Positions 40,360 through 50,959 of a DNA stretch of 64,000 nucleotides are shown piece by piece. Source of the DNA: Kosakonia radicincitans DSM 16656 (GTDB lineage Bacteria > Pseudomonadota > Gammaproteobacteria > Enterobacterales > Enterobacteriaceae). The DNA lies in contig NZ_CP018016.1 in assembly GCF_000280495.2 (NCBI RefSeq), forward strand, positions 3,906,001-3,970,000. The letters are read 5' to 3'. Under the pieces are notes generated by a model that worked only from the letters and a program-made list of their open reading frames with translations, had not been told where the DNA came from and ran no database searches. Both the position numbers and the translations under genes were made by a program. The number at the start of each line of letters is the position of its first letter. The stretch's first letter is position 1.

Positions 40360-41928
40360 TTAGCGTGCCGGCTGAGAAGCCACAGTGGACTGCTCATAGT
40401 GATAGCGACCTGTTTTCAGGCTGCTCGGCCCAAGGCGAGCAAATTTGAACATCAGGAACACTTCCGCCACCATAAACAGCGTATAAAGGCCGCAAATCAG
40501 AATCATGGAGAACAGCAGATCGCCAACGGTTAACGACGAGTTAGCCACCGCGGTCGGCAACACCTCACCAATCGCCCACGGCTGACGTCCGTACTCGGCA
40601 ACAAACCAGCCGGATTCAATGGCGATCCACGGCAGCGGAATACCATACAGCGCCGCACGCAACAGCCATTTCTTCTCGCCAATACGGTTACGAATCACCG
40701 TCCAGAAGGACGCCGCGATAATCAACAGCATCAGAACACCGCACGCCACCATGATACGGAACGCGAAGTACAGCGGCGCAACACGAGGGATAGAGTCTTT
40801 CGTCGCCTGCTGAATTTGCGCGTCAGTCGCATCGGTCACATTCGGCGTGTAGCGTTTAAGCAACAGGCCATAACCAAGGTCTTTCTTGACGCTGTTGAAC
40901 TGATCGCGAACGGACTGATCGGCAGAACCTGAGCGGAGCTGCTCCAGCAACTGGTACGCTTTCATACCGTTACGGATACGCTCTTCATGCTGCACCATCA
41001 GCTCTTTCAGGCCGATAACCGGGGTATCCACCGAACGGGTCGCGATAATGCCCAGCGCGTAAGGGATCTGGATAGCAAATTTGTTCTCTTGCTTATCCTG
41101 GTCCGGCACACCAAACAGAGTAAATGCCGCCGGAGCCGGTTGCGTTTCCCATTCGGCCTCAATGGCAGCCAGTTTGGTTTTCTGCACGTCGCCCATTTCG
41201 TAACCGGATTCATCACCCAGCACAATAACAGACAGCACAGCGGCCATGCCGAAGCTGGCAGCGATAGCGAAGGAGCGTTTAGCAAAAGCGATGTCGCGCC
41301 CACGCAGCAGGTAGTAGGAGCTAATACCGAGGATAAAGATGGCGCCGCAGGTATAACCGGAAGCTACGGTGTGAACGAATTTCACCTGAGCAACCGGGTT
41401 CAGCACCAGTTCGGCAAAGCTCACCATCTCCATGCGCATGGTTTCGAAGTTGAAATCAGAGGCGACGGGGTTCTGCATCCAGCCGTTAGCAACAAGGATC
41501 CACAATGCCGACAAGTTAGAACCCAGCGCGACTAACCAGGTAACTGCCATGTGCTGCACTTTACCGAGACGATCCCAACCGAAGAAGAACAAACCGACAA
41601 ATGTGGATTCGAGGAAGAAGGCCATCAACCCTTCGATTGCCAGTGGCGCACCGAAGATATCCCCAACGTAGTGGGAATAGTATGACCAGTTAGTCCCGAA
41701 CTGAAACTCCATCGTCAGGCCTGTTGCCACGCCCAGAGCAAAGTTGATACCAAACAACTTGCCCCAGAACTTGGTCATATCTTTATAAATCTGTTTGCCG
41801 GAGAGGACATAGACCGTTTCCATAATTGCCAGCAGGAACGCCATACCGAGCGTCAGTGGCACAAACAGAAAGTGGTACATCGCAGTCAAGGCAAACTGTA
41901 AGCGCGACAGTTCGACTATATCTAACAT
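40360..41928 (-). CDS. cydA: Cytochrome bd-I ubiquinol oxidase subunit I
   Basis: 522 residues, same as E. coli. His19 ([14 protein letters not shown]) ligates haem b595, and the GRQPW motif typical of bd oxidases is present ([14 protein letters not shown]); the long periplasmic Q-loop (about 250-380) binds quinol. First gene of cydABX-ybgE, after an approximately 650-base upstream region. Confidence 0.98.
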   Translation of the reverse strand: MLDIVELSRLQFALTAMYHFLFVPLTLGMAFLLAIMETVYVLSGKQIYKDMTKFWGKLFGINFALGVATGLTMEFQFGTNWSYYSHYVGDIFGAPLAIEGLMAFFLESTFVGLFFFGWDRLGKVQHMAVTWLVALGSNLSALWILVANGWMQNPVASDFNFETMRMEMVSFAELVLNPVAQVKFVHTVASGYTCGAIFILGISSYYLLRGRDIAFAKRSFAIAASFGMAAVLSVIVLGDESGYEMGDVQKTKLAAIEAEWETQPAPAAFTLFGVPDQDKQENKFAIQIPYALGIIATRSVDTPVIGLKELMVQHEERIRNGMKAYQLLEQLRSGSADQSVRDQFNSVKKDLGYGLLLKRYTPNVTDATDAQIQQATKDSIPRVAPLYFAFRIMVACGVLMLLIIAASFWTVIRNRIGEKKWLLRAALYGIPLPWIAIESGWFVAEYGRQPWAIGEVLPTAVANSSLTVGDLLFSMILICGLYTLFMVAEVFLMFKFARLGPSSLKTGRYHYEQSTVASQPAR

Positions 41929-42580
41929 TCTGACTCCTTGCTCATCGCATGAAGACTCCGAGAGTAAACCCCGTTAGCGCGGGTTCACACGCATGCCCCA
42001 ATACAAATTTGTTGCACTGCTTTTATTCACTGCCACATAAATTATGGTAATGAATGAAAAAAGTTACAACCAGGTTAATAAAAATTTCGAATTGATCTCG
42101 CGAACATATTAACTCGGAAAACCCTTACGATAAATAGGTTTTTATTGAGTTAATTTTACGTTTTTCGACACCGATCAATTTATGCCAACCATACCGCTTT
42201 TTAGCCAATTTGATCTGCGACAATTTAACGATTTTCACAATCTTTTCCAAGCTTTTAGATATTGATTTAAATCATTTTTATTCTTTACTGTTAATTTTGT
42301 AGCTGGTGTATAGCTGTGGTAAAAACCTTGTTAACAGCATGTTCATTTTAACGTAATCAATGGTTATCAATCGGCAGGTAAAGGTAAATAATGGCGAGTA
42401 TATTTAACGTTTATCATTTGCGTAAAAAAATGGGTCGTCCATGACAGATAAGGAACCTGAGAAATTAGACTTATTGCACATCTTTTTTATTTTACAAATA
42501 TTTCACCATTACGATTATCATACTTAACACCGCTCCGTGATTATTCTTTTTATTCTCGCTCGCGCTAAAACCCTTTTATT
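41929..42580 (-). promoter_or_regulatory. cydA upstream control region with FNR site
   Basis: 650 AT-rich bases with no coding signal. TTGATTTAAATCAT at 42262-42275 fits the FNR box TTGAT-N4-ATCAA with one mismatch. GTTAAC-N5-GTTCAT (42330-42346) has the 11-base phasing of ArcA repeats. E. coli cydA is activated by ArcA and repressed by FNR through a similarly long region; promoter positions here are not resolved. Confidence 0.65.
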
Positions 42581-43777
42581 TTATGGGGCATTGTTCAGCC
42601 GCATCCAGCGCCGTGTTGTAGCCCAGAAGATAAGCGCCAGCAGACTTACGGTAGCACCGAGCAAACAAACGCCCTGCCAGCCGAATCCAGCATAGATAAC
42701 AGTTGTCGCCATGGCGCCCAACCCACTGCCTGTCGCGTAAAACAGCATATATAACGCCACCAGTCTGCCGTGTTGAGCAACGTTGGTGCGCAAAAGCAGA
42801 CTCTGGTTCGTGACATGCAGCGCCTGTCCGCCGAAATCAAGCAGTACAATCCCCAGGATCAGCAGAACCAGAGAGTGTTCCAGCCTTGACAGCGGCCACC
42901 AGGCAAGCAGCAATAGCAGAAGAGACAGCAAACTTGTGCGCTGTGCATTACCGCGATCCGCTTCCTTTCCGGCTTTCGCCGCAGCCAGTGCTCCCGCAAC
43001 ACCCGCCAACGCCAACAAACCAATCGCCGTATGTGAAAAACCAAATGGTGCGGCCCTCAACGGCAGCACCATAGCACTCCAGAAAATATTAAAAGCCGCA
43101 AACATCAACAGCGCCAGCACACCACGGATTTGCAATACCCTATCGGTGCATAACAGCACCAGCATTGAAGACATCAAACGAAACCAGCTTTCAGAAACCG
43201 CAGAGGCGCGCATGACCGGCAACCGTTGCCTGAGGAGCAGCAACAGCATCATCATTAGCAATGCAGAAGCGCCATACACCGCCCGCCATCCCGCCAGGTC
43301 ACTAATAACCCCGGCAAAGATACGCGCCAGCAGCAGGCCGATAAAAACGCCGCCTTGCGCGGCGCCCACTACCCTGCCCCGTTCCCGTTCACTGGCAATA
43401 CTGGCCGCACTGGCGATCAATCCCTGTGTCATGGCCGTACCCAGCAAACCGGTTGCCAGCATGCCAGTGAGCAACACTACAGCCGATTGCGCCAGCGCCA
43501 CGGTGCTCAACGCCACCATCAGCGCCAGTAACTGCACCAACAATAACCGACGTCGTTCAACAATATCGCCCAGTGGTACCAGCAGCAGTAAAGCCAACGC
43601 TGATCCCACCTGAGTTGCAGTCACCACGCCGCCGACAGCCGCCTGGCTAATGGCGAAACTCTGCGCCAGCGCATCAAGTAGCGGCTGAGCGTAATAAACA
43701 TTCGCCACACATAAGCCGCTGGCCACGGCAAACAGGGCAATCAAACCCCGTTCTGTTGTCTGCTTGTTTTTATTCAT
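42581..43777 (-). CDS. MFS transporter, drug-efflux-like
   Basis: A 398-residue transporter with twelve predicted membrane helices. CVANVYYAQPLLDALA in helix 1 and motif A PLGDIVERRRLLL between helices 2 and 3 place it in the drug:H+ antiporter branch of the major facilitator family. The ATG at 43777 (MNKNKQTTERG) is chosen because a longer frame would run into the HxlR gene. It replaces the mngRAB genes that E. coli has beside cydA. Divergent from, and probably controlled by, the HxlR regulator. Substrate unknown. Confidence 0.88.
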   Translation of the reverse strand: MNKNKQTTERGLIALFAVASGLCVANVYYAQPLLDALAQSFAISQAAVGGVVTATQVGSALALLLLVPLGDIVERRRLLLVQLLALMVALSTVALAQSAVVLLTGMLATGLLGTAMTQGLIASAASIASERERGRVVGAAQGGVFIGLLLARIFAGVISDLAGWRAVYGASALLMMMLLLLLRQRLPVMRASAVSESWFRLMSSMLVLLCTDRVLQIRGVLALLMFAAFNIFWSAMVLPLRAAPFGFSHTAIGLLALAGVAGALAAAKAGKEADRGNAQRTSLLSLLLLLLAWWPLSRLEHSLVLLILGIVLLDFGGQALHVTNQSLLLRTNVAQHGRLVALYMLFYATGSGLGAMATTVIYAGFGWQGVCLLGATVSLLALIFWATTRRWMRLNNAP

Positions 43778-43786
43778 TCCACTAAC

Positions 43787-43844
43787 CTGGTTGCAAAATA
43801 AAACTGGTTGAAGCGTAGCCAGGCTAGTTTTAAAATGCAACCAG
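43787..43844. promoter_or_regulatory. Large inverted repeat between the MFS and HxlR genes
   Basis: Two 21-base arms, 43787-43807 and 43824-43844, match at 17 of 21 positions in inverted orientation; outer ends are CTGGTTGCA and TGCAACCAG, inner part TAAAACT/AGTTTTA. It fills most of the 89-base divergent spacer and is the likely HxlR operator. Confidence 0.75.
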
Positions 43845-43866
43845 AATTCCAAACCGGAGATACGCC

Positions 43867-44304
43867 GTGCCACTGAAGACTCAACCCTGCCCCGTTGCCC
43901 GTTCTGTCGATTTGATTGGCGATCGCTGGGCATTGCTTATCATCCGTGATGCCTTCGACGGCGCGCGGCGTTTTGGTGATTTTCAGCGTGGTCTTGGCGT
44001 GGCGCGTAACATTCTTACCGACAGGCTACGCAAGCTAGTGGAAGCGGGCATTTTTACCACTCAACCCGCATCAGATGGCACGGCATATCAGGAATATGTG
44101 CTGACAGAGAGAGGCGAATCGTTATTTCCGGTAGTGGTGGCGCTGCGCCAGTGGGGCGAACAACATCTTTTTGCTCCTGGTGAACCCCATTCCGTATTGA
44201 TCGATAGCCAGAGCGGCGAAGCCATCCCCCCGATGCTGCCGCAAGCGGCTGACGGGCACCGGCTTACCGCGGCAAATACTGAAGTACGTAAATTACGGCA
44301 ATAA
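43867..44304 (+). CDS. HxlR-family transcriptional regulator
   Basis: A 145-residue winged-helix regulator: CPVARSVDLIGDRWALLIIRDAF, then FGDFQRGLGVARNILTDRLRKL and a wing ending YVLTERGESLFPVV. Translation starts at a GTG with GGAG at 43856-43859. The single N-terminal cysteine (residue 8) is where redox- or aldehyde-sensing HxlR proteins carry theirs. It is divergent from an MFS gene across a large inverted repeat. The stop codon overlaps the T run of the minus-strand suc terminator. Confidence 0.88.
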   Translation: MPLKTQPCPVARSVDLIGDRWALLIIRDAFDGARRFGDFQRGLGVARNILTDRLRKLVEAGIFTTQPASDGTAYQEYVLTERGESLFPVVVALRQWGEQHLFAPGEPHSVLIDSQSGEAIPPMLPQAADGHRLTAANTEVRKLRQ

Positions 44305-44375
44305 AAAAGGCCGCTACGGGAGCGGCCAACCATGTCGAGACAAGTTTATGCTCCCCTCAGGGAGGAGCAATAGTT
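44303..44375 (-). ncRNA. suc operon 3' UTR and terminator, SdhX-like sRNA
   Basis: Downstream of sucD lie a hairpin GCTCCTCCCTGAGGGGAGC (44350-44368) and a strong terminator stem GGCCGCT / AGCGGCC (44309-44327) ending in a T run on the minus strand. In E. coli this 3' UTR is cut to release the sRNA SdhX (RybD). Position and two-hairpin layout fit; processing here is inferred. The terminator itself is certain. Confidence 0.55.
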
Positions 44376-45245
44376 TTATTTAATGATAGATTTCAGTGCT
44401 TCGCCGATATCAGCGAGGCTACGCACAGTTTTCACCCCGGCCGCTTCCAGCGCAGCGAATTTCTCGTCCGCTGTACCTTTACCACCCGCGATGATGGCGC
44501 CCGCGTGGCCCATACGTTTGCCTTTCGGCGCAGTGACACCCGCGATGTAGCCGACAACCGGTTTGGTCACATGTTCTTTGATGTAAGCAGCCGCGTCTTC
44601 TTCTGCGCTACCGCCAATCTCGCCGATCATAACGATCGCTTCGGTCTGCGGATCTTCCTCGAACAGTTTCAGGATATCGATAAAGTTAGAGCCCGGGATC
44701 GGGTCGCCACCGATACCAACACAGGTAGACTGACCAAAGCCGTAATCGGTGGTCTGTTTAACCGCTTCATAAGTCAGCGTACCGGAACGTGACACAATAC
44801 CGATTTTACCCGGTTTGTGAATATGGCCCGGCATGATGCCGATTTTGCACTCGCCCGGGGTGATTACACCAGGGCAGTTCGGGCCGATCATGCGCACGCC
44901 AGCTTCGTCCAGCTTCACTTTTACCGTCAGCATATCCAGCGTCGGGATACCTTCAGTAATGGTGATAATCAGTTTGATGCCCGCGTCGACGGCTTCCAGA
45001 ATCGAGTCTTTGCAGAACGGCGCCGGAACGTAAATCACGCTGGCTGTCGCGCCAGTGGCTTCCACCGCTTCACGTACGGTATTAAATACAGGCAGACCCA
45101 GATGCGTGGTGCCGCCTTTACCTGGCGTTACACCACCAACCATCTGCGTACCGTAGGCAATCGCCTGCTCGGAGTGGAAAGTACCCTGGCTACCGGTAAA
45201 ACCCTGGCAGATAACTTTGGTGTTCTTATCAATCAAAACAGACAT
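44376..45245 (-). CDS. sucD: Succinyl-CoA synthetase alpha subunit
   Basis: 289 residues as in E. coli. The CoA-binding N-terminal Rossmann domain ([16 protein letters not shown]) and the phosphohistidine motif [12 protein letters not shown] near residue 246 are intact. Its ATG shares one base with the sucC stop. Last gene of sdhCDAB-sucABCD. Confidence 0.98.
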   Translation of the reverse strand: MSVLIDKNTKVICQGFTGSQGTFHSEQAIAYGTQMVGGVTPGKGGTTHLGLPVFNTVREAVEATGATASVIYVPAPFCKDSILEAVDAGIKLIITITEGIPTLDMLTVKVKLDEAGVRMIGPNCPGVITPGECKIGIMPGHIHKPGKIGIVSRSGTLTYEAVKQTTDYGFGQSTCVGIGGDPIPGSNFIDILKLFEEDPQTEAIVMIGEIGGSAEEDAAAYIKEHVTKPVVGYIAGVTAPKGKRMGHAGAIIAGGKGTADEKFAALEAAGVKTVRSLADIGEALKSIIK

Positions 45246-46411
45246 TATTTCCCCTCCACTGCGGCAACAACCTGCTGTGCTGCATCCGTCAGACTTTTCG
45301 CTGCGATAATGTTCAGACCACTGTCCGCCAGACGTTTGGCACCCAGCTCGGCGTTGTTACCTTCCAGACGGACAACCACCGGGACGTTAACACCCACCTC
45401 TTCTACCGCACCGATGATGCCGTCGGCAATCAGGTCGCAACGCACGATACCGCCGAAAATGTTCACCAGCACCGCTTTCACGTTCTCATCGGAGAGGATA
45501 ATTTTAAACGCTTCAGTAACACGTTCTTTGGTCGCACCGCCGCCGACGTCGAGGAAGTTCGCCGGTTCGCCGCCGTGCAGCTTAACGATGTCCATGGTGC
45601 CCATCGCCAGACCCGCACCGTTAACCATGCAGCCGATGTTGCCATCCAGCGCAACATAGTTCAGTTCCCACTGCGCAGCTTGCGCTTCACGCGGGTCTTC
45701 CTGCGACTGGTCGCGCATTTCGCGCAGTTCCGGCTGGCGGAACAGTGCGTTGCCATCAGCGCCCAGTTTGCCGTCGAGGCAGATAAGGTCACCTTGTTTG
45801 GTGATGACCAGCGGGTTGATTTCAATCAGCGCCAGATCGCGCTCAAGGAAAATAGTCGCCAGCCCCATGAAAATTTTAGTGAACTGCTGAACCTGTTTGC
45901 CTTCCAGACCGAGTTTGAACGCCAGTTCGCGTCCCTGGTACGGCATCGGGCCAGTCAGCGGATCAATGGTGGTTTTGTGGATCAAGTGCGGCGTCTCTTC
46001 TGCCACTTTTTCGATTTCCACGCCGCCTTCCGTCGACGCCATGAACACCACACGTCGTGAGCTGCGGTCAACAACCGCACCCAGATACAGCTCTTTGTCA
46101 ATATCCGTTGCCGCTTCGACCAGAATCTGGTTAACCGGCTGACCGTTGGCATCTGTTTGGTAGGTTACCAGGCGTTTACCCAGCCAGTGTTCCGCGAAAG
46201 CGCGAATATCTTCTTTGCTGCTAACGACTTTTACGCCGCCCGCTTTACCACGGCCGCCCGCGTGGACCTGGCATTTCACCACCCACGGGCCGGTGCCGAT
46301 TTTCGATGCGGCTTCTTCTGCTTCACGTGGGGTAGCACAGGCGTAACCAACCGGAGTCGGCAGTCCTGACCGGGCAAAAAGCTGTTTCGCCTGATACTCG
46401 TGTAAGTTCAT
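45245..46411 (-). CDS. sucC: Succinyl-CoA synthetase beta subunit
   Basis: The ATP-grasp nucleotide-binding subunit. [18 protein letters not shown] sets the start at 46411, giving 388 residues as in E. coli; a longer frame lacks family similarity. [16 protein letters not shown] binds ATP and [13 protein letters not shown] contacts the phosphohistidine. Confidence 0.98.
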   Translation of the reverse strand: MNLHEYQAKQLFARSGLPTPVGYACATPREAEEAASKIGTGPWVVKCQVHAGGRGKAGGVKVVSSKEDIRAFAEHWLGKRLVTYQTDANGQPVNQILVEAATDIDKELYLGAVVDRSSRRVVFMASTEGGVEIEKVAEETPHLIHKTTIDPLTGPMPYQGRELAFKLGLEGKQVQQFTKIFMGLATIFLERDLALIEINPLVITKQGDLICLDGKLGADGNALFRQPELREMRDQSQEDPREAQAAQWELNYVALDGNIGCMVNGAGLAMGTMDIVKLHGGEPANFLDVGGGATKERVTEAFKIILSDENVKAVLVNIFGGIVRCDLIADGIIGAVEEVGVNVPVVVRLEGNNAELGAKRLADSGLNIIAAKSLTDAAQQVVAAVEGK

Positions 46412-46443
46412 GTGTTCTATCCATCCTTCATTTAATTTGTCAT

Positions 46444-46515
46444 GCCGGAAGCGCCAGAGCTTTCCGGCCTGCAAAGCAGGTGTTCGTTATAGACCCGGCA
46501 GCCTGCGCCGCCGGG
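46444..46515. repeat. Two hairpins in the sucB-sucC junction
   Basis: GCCGGAA / TTCCGGC (46444-46468) and CCCGGC / GCCGGG (46494-46515) stems lie in the 113-base gap between sucC and sucB. They may temper or process the long mRNA; no promoter is obvious. Confidence 0.5.
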
Positions 46516-46524
46516 CAAAGGACA

Positions 46525-47748
46525 CTACACATCCAGCAGCAGACGCGTCGGATCTTCCAGCATTTCTTTGATTGCGACCAGGAAGCCCACAGACTCACGT
46601 CCGTCGATCAGGCGGTGGTCATAAGAGAGCGCCAGGTACATCATCGGCAGAATTTCAACTTTGCCATCTACCGCCATTGGGCGATCTTTGATGGCGTGCA
46701 TGCCAAGGATCGCACTCTGCGGCGGGTTGATGATCGGCGTGGACATCAGCGAACCGAATACACCGCCATTAGTGATGGTAAAGTTACCACCGGTCAGATC
46801 CTCAACGGTCAGCTTGCCGTCACGGCCTTTTACCGCCAGTTCTTTAATTTTCTTCTCGATGTCGGCCATGCCCAGCGTATCCACATCACGCAGTACCGGC
46901 GTAACCAGACCACGCGGTGTGGAAACCGCCATGCTGACATCGAAATAGTTGTGGTAAACCACGTCGTCGCCATCAATAGAGGCGTTCACTTCCGGATAGC
47001 GTTTCAGCGCTTCAACGACCGCTTTCACGTAGAACGACATAAAGCCCAGACGGATGCCGTGACGTTTTTCAAACGCATCACCGTACTGCTTGCGCAGATC
47101 CATGATTGGCTTCATGTTGACTTCGTTAAAAGTCGTCAGCATGGCAGTTGAATTTTTCGCTTCCAGCAGACGCTCAGCTACGCGTTTGCGCAGACGGGTC
47201 ATCGGCACGCGTTTTTCAGAACGGCCAGCCAGCTGCGGCGCCGGGCTGCTTGCCGGCTGAGCGGCCGGTTTGCTCTCTTCTTTAGCCGGGGCTTTCGCCA
47301 GGAACTTATCCACATCTTCACGGGTGATGCGGCCGCCAACGCCGGTACCTTTAATCGCACTGGCGTCAAGGCTGTGTTCAGCCAGCAGGCGACGGATCGC
47401 CGGGCTGAGCGCGTCGTTATTTTGCTCTTCCAGCGACGCCTGCTGGCGCTGAGCTGGCGTGGATTCTTTCGCTTCAGATTTGGCGCTGCTCTCTTTACCC
47501 GAGCTGTTGCCTTCTTTCAGGCGGCCAAGGATCTGACGGGAAGTGACCGTCGTACCTTCGTCTTCCAGCACCGCGTCCAGAACACCGTCCGCTGAAGCCG
47601 GTACTTCCAGTACCACTTTGTCCGTTTCGATTTCTACCAATACTTCATCGCGTCGGACGCTATCGCCTGGTTTTTTGTGCCAGGTCGCGACAGTCGCATC
47701 AGCAACGGACTCAGGCAGATCGGGAACAAGAATATCTACGCTACTCAT
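46525..47748 (-). CDS. sucB: 2-oxoglutarate dehydrogenase E2 (dihydrolipoyl succinyltransferase)
   Basis: 407 residues. N-terminal lipoyl domain with Lys44 in [10 protein letters not shown], a peripheral-subunit-binding domain ([20 protein letters not shown], about 113-146), a linker rich in Ala/Pro, and the catalytic core with [11 protein letters not shown] near the C-terminus. Its ATG shares one base with the sucA stop (TAATG). Confidence 0.98.
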   Translation of the reverse strand: MSSVDILVPDLPESVADATVATWHKKPGDSVRRDEVLVEIETDKVVLEVPASADGVLDAVLEDEGTTVTSRQILGRLKEGNSSGKESSAKSEAKESTPAQRQQASLEEQNNDALSPAIRRLLAEHSLDASAIKGTGVGGRITREDVDKFLAKAPAKEESKPAAQPASSPAPQLAGRSEKRVPMTRLRKRVAERLLEAKNSTAMLTTFNEVNMKPIMDLRKQYGDAFEKRHGIRLGFMSFYVKAVVEALKRYPEVNASIDGDDVVYHNYFDVSMAVSTPRGLVTPVLRDVDTLGMADIEKKIKELAVKGRDGKLTVEDLTGGNFTITNGGVFGSLMSTPIINPPQSAILGMHAIKDRPMAVDGKVEILPMMYLALSYDHRLIDGRESVGFLVAIKEMLEDPTRLLLDV

Positions 47749-50570
47749 TATTTATCCTTTATTGAATCGACGTTCAGCGCGTCATTCACCAGCTCTTGCT
47801 GTTGCTTCTGGTGAACGGACAGATATCCCACCGCCGGGGAGGCGGAGGCCGGGCGTCCTGCATAGCGCAGAGCGGCCCCAAAAGGTATCACATCACGGAA
47901 ATGATGCTGGCTGCAGTACCATGCGCCCTGGTTAAGCGGCTCTTCCTGGCACCAGACAAAATCATGTACGTGCGCATAAGGTTTCAACGCGTCCTGCACC
48001 GACTGATGCGGGAACGGGTACAACTGCTCAATACGGACAATGGCAACATCCTTCTGGTCATTTTTACGACGCTGTTCAAGCAGGTCGTAATAAACCTTAC
48101 CAGAACAAAGGATAACGCGCTTCACGGCTTGCGGATCCAAATCATCCACTTCGCCAATCGCCGGCATAAAGGTGCCATTCGCCAGTTCATCCAGCGTGGA
48201 GACCGCCTGCGGATGACGCAGCAGCGACTTCGGTGACATCACCACCAGCGGGCGACGCATACCGCGCAACGCCTGACGACGCAGCATATGGTAAACCTGC
48301 GCCGGGGTGGACGGGACGCAAACCTGCATGTTTTGCTCAGCGCACAGTTGCAGATAACGCTCCAGACGCGCGGAAGAGTGCTCCGGGCCCTGCCCTTCAT
48401 AGCCATGCGGCAACAGCATTACCAGCCCGCACATACGGCCCCACTTCTGTTCGCCGGAGCTGATGAACTGGTCAATCACCACCTGCGCGCCGTTAGCGAA
48501 GTCGCCGAACTGTGCTTCCCAGATGGTCAGCGTACGCGGCTCAGCGGTGGCGTAGCCATATTCAAAAGCCAGCACCGCTTCTTCAGAGAGCACGGAGTCC
48601 CACACGCGGAACGGGCCCTGGCCATTATGCACGTGGCTTAGCGGCGTATAGGTTGAGCCGTTGGCCTGGTTATGGATCACGGCGTGGCGATGGAAGAAGG
48701 TACCGCGCCCGGTGTCCTCACCGGAGAGGCGCACCGGAATGCCTTCATCAACCAGCGTGGCGTAAGCCAGCGTTTCAGCACCGCCCCAGTCGAACAGTTT
48801 CTCGCCATTGGCCATTAACTGGCGATCGGCGTAGATTTTCGCCACACGGGACTGCATCTCAATGGCTTCCGGCACCGTGCTGATGCGCCTCGCCAGTTCT
48901 TGCAGGCGTTTCATCTCTACTTTGTTCGGGTAACTCTCATCCCACTCGTGATTGAGGTACGGCGACCAGGTAAAGGAGTGCATATTCATTGGACGCCATT
49001 CAGCGACCACACACTCGCCCGCATCCAGCGCGTCGCGGTACAGGTTAACCATCTCAGTGGCATCTTCCAGCGTGATGGTTTTGTCCTGCTCCAGACGATC
49101 GGCGTAGATTTTACGCGGCGTCGGGTGTTTTTTGATTTTCTGGTACATCAACGGCTGGGTTGCGCTCGGCTCGTCGGCTTCGTTATGGCCGTGACGGCGG
49201 TAGCACACCAGATCGATAAACACATCGCGTTTGAAAGTGTTACGGAAGTCCAGCGCCAGACGGGTAACGAAAGCAACCGCTTCCGGATCGTCCGCGTTGA
49301 CGTGGAAAATCGGCGCCTGCACCATCTTACCGATATCGGTACAGTACGGCGTAGAGCGGGCATCCAGCGGGTTGGAGGTGGTGAAACCAACCTGGTTGTT
49401 GATCACCACGCGCACCGTACCGCCCACTTCATAACCGCGCGCTTTGGACATGTTCAGGGTTTCCTGTACCACGCCCTGACCCGCCACCGCCGCGTCACCG
49501 TGAATGGTGATCGGCAGCACTTTATTGCTGCTCGGCTCAGAGAGGCGATCAAGACGCGCGCGTACGGAACCAATCACCACCGGGCTAACGATTTCCAGGT
49601 GCGACGGGTTAAACGCCAGCGCCAGATGCACCAGACCGCCTTCAGTCTCAACGTCAGACGAGAAGCCCATATGGTATTTCACGTCGCCGGTACCGAGGTG
49701 TTCTTTATGTTTACCGGCAAACTCGTCGAACAGATCCTGCGGCTGTTTGCCCAGCACGTTGACCAGCACGTTCAGACGACCGCGGTGCGCCATGCCCAGC
49801 ACCACTTCGCGGGTGCCGCTTTTGCCTGCATGGCGAATCATCTCTTTCAGCAGCGGTATCAGCGCATCACCGCCTTCCAGCGAGAAGCGTTTCGCGCCCG
49901 GGAACTTCGCCCCGAGATAACGCTCCAGACCTTCAGCTGCCGTCAGTTCGCTTAAGAAGCGTTTTTTCTCTTCGCTGCTGAAGCTCGATTTTCCGGCTGC
50001 TGACTCAATCCGCTGCTGGATCCAGCGCTTCTCTTCAGTGCTGGTAATGTGCATGTATTCCGCGCCGATCGAACCGCAATAGGTCTCTTTCAGCGCTTTG
50101 ATCAATTCGCCCAGCGGCAGGGTATCTTTCCCAATCGCAAAGGAACCTACGTTATAGCTGTTCTGGTAATCCGCTTCGCTCAGATCGTGGAATGCCGGAT
50201 CCAGATCGGCAACGCGCTCTTGCTGCCACAGCCCCAACGGATCGAGATTCGCATGCTGGTGACCACGGAAGCGGTAGGCGTTGATCAACTGCAGGACTTT
50301 GACCTGCTTAACGTTGGTGTCGGGGTCGGAAATAGAGGAAGAGTAACGTGAGGCATCTTTCGCCAGTTGACGGAAATAATCACGTGTTTTGGAGTGGAAC
50401 TGATCCGGTTTGACTCCGGTGCCCGGTAACTGCTGGAACATAGATCGCCAGTTAGCATCTACCGAGTCAGGATCGGTTAAGAAGTCTTCATAGAGCTGTT
50501 CTATCCAGCTCTGGTTCGACCCAGAGAGGTAAGAAGAGTCCAGCCAGGCTTTCATTGCGCCGTTCTGCAT
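47748..50570 (-). CDS. sucA: 2-oxoglutarate dehydrogenase E1 component
   Basis: 940 residues, thiamine-diphosphate-dependent decarboxylase of the oxoglutarate dehydrogenase complex (E. coli 933). ThDP/Mg motif GDAAVAGQG with downstream [19 protein letters not shown], and the N-terminal [23 protein letters not shown]2-binding region. A C-terminal extension SIKDK beyond the usual end brings the stop onto the sucB start codon. Confidence 0.98.
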   Translation of the reverse strand: MQNGAMKAWLDSSYLSGSNQSWIEQLYEDFLTDPDSVDANWRSMFQQLPGTGVKPDQFHSKTRDYFRQLAKDASRYSSSISDPDTNVKQVKVLQLINAYRFRGHQHANLDPLGLWQQERVADLDPAFHDLSEADYQNSYNVGSFAIGKDTLPLGELIKALKETYCGSIGAEYMHITSTEEKRWIQQRIESAAGKSSFSSEEKKRFLSELTAAEGLERYLGAKFPGAKRFSLEGGDALIPLLKEMIRHAGKSGTREVVLGMAHRGRLNVLVNVLGKQPQDLFDEFAGKHKEHLGTGDVKYHMGFSSDVETEGGLVHLALAFNPSHLEIVSPVVIGSVRARLDRLSEPSSNKVLPITIHGDAAVAGQGVVQETLNMSKARGYEVGGTVRVVINNQVGFTTSNPLDARSTPYCTDIGKMVQAPIFHVNADDPEAVAFVTRLALDFRNTFKRDVFIDLVCYRRHGHNEADEPSATQPLMYQKIKKHPTPRKIYADRLEQDKTITLEDATEMVNLYRDALDAGECVVAEWRPMNMHSFTWSPYLNHEWDESYPNKVEMKRLQELARRISTVPEAIEMQSRVAKIYADRQLMANGEKLFDWGGAETLAYATLVDEGIPVRLSGEDTGRGTFFHRHAVIHNQANGSTYTPLSHVHNGQGPFRVWDSVLSEEAVLAFEYGYATAEPRTLTIWEAQFGDFANGAQVVIDQFISSGEQKWGRMCGLVMLLPHGYEGQGPEHSSARLERYLQLCAEQNMQVCVPSTPAQVYHMLRRQALRGMRRPLVVMSPKSLLRHPQAVSTLDELANGTFMPAIGEVDDLDPQAVKRVILCSGKVYYDLLEQRRKNDQKDVAIVRIEQLYPFPHQSVQDALKPYAHVHDFVWCQEEPLNQGAWYCSQHHFRDVIPFGAALRYAGRPASASPAVGYLSVHQKQQQELVNDALNVDSIKDK

Positions 50571-50645
50571 CGTGATCCCTTAAGCATTGTTATGCTTACT
50601 TCGCCGTGGATAACTACGACGTACACCGAGTAGCGCACGTCCCAG

Positions 50646-50683
50646 GGTTCACTTGCGGGCTCTTGGCGGCCCGCGAAGGAACC
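50646..50683. repeat. GC-rich hairpin upstream of sucA
   Basis: GGTTCACTTGCGGGC pairs with GCCCGCGAAGGAACC except for two positions, around an 8-base loop; a strong RNA hairpin in the sdhB-sucA spacer, about 75 bases ahead of sucA. Confidence 0.6.
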
Positions 50684-50696
50684 TTTAAAAACTGCC

Positions 50697-50822
50697 CTAA
50701 TCTTCGCTGTCCGGGCTGCGACTGTGTTGGCTGCCTTCACTTACCCTGGTCACATAGTTCACTATGCTCCCAGGGATGCGCTCAGTTGCCGCCTTGTCTC
50801 GCTCCAGACATCTCGATTATGT
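50697..50822. repeat. ERIC-like intergenic repeat (IRU)
   Basis: About 126 bases with the ERIC layout: GTTGGCTGCCTTCACTTACC, a central dyad CCCTGG-...CATAG-TTCA-CTATG...-CCAGGG, and TTGCCGCCTT...CTCGATTAT. Against the 44-base ERIC core it matches about 30 positions, and stem changes are mostly compensated, keeping the hairpin. It is flanked by the inverted repeat CTTTAAAAACTGCC (50683-50696) and GGCGGTTTTTAAAG (50829-50842). Confidence 0.8.
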
Positions 50823-50897
50823 CTTTGTGGCGGTTTTTAAAGATTTCCTGCTTTTGTATCGCCCTTACCGGGCCGACAAACATCATTAATACTGTAG

Positions 50898-50951
50898 GCC
50901 GGATAAGCGCAAGCGCCATCCGGCACTTCGACCGCGCAGCGCTATCCGGCA
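50898..50951. repeat. REP/BIME element at the end of sdhB
   Basis: GCCGGAT...ATCCGGC (50898-50924), the standard REP palindrome, followed by a second half-unit GCGCTATCCGGC (50939-50950), ten bases after the sdhB stop. REPs here typically modulate mRNA decay between sdh and suc. Confidence 0.85.
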
Positions 50952-50959
50952 CGGACTAA

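Noticed and set aside
48900..49955. 351-codon open frame on the plus strand
   Set aside because: Antisense to sucA, with no recognisable domain; a high-GC shadow frame of a conserved gene.
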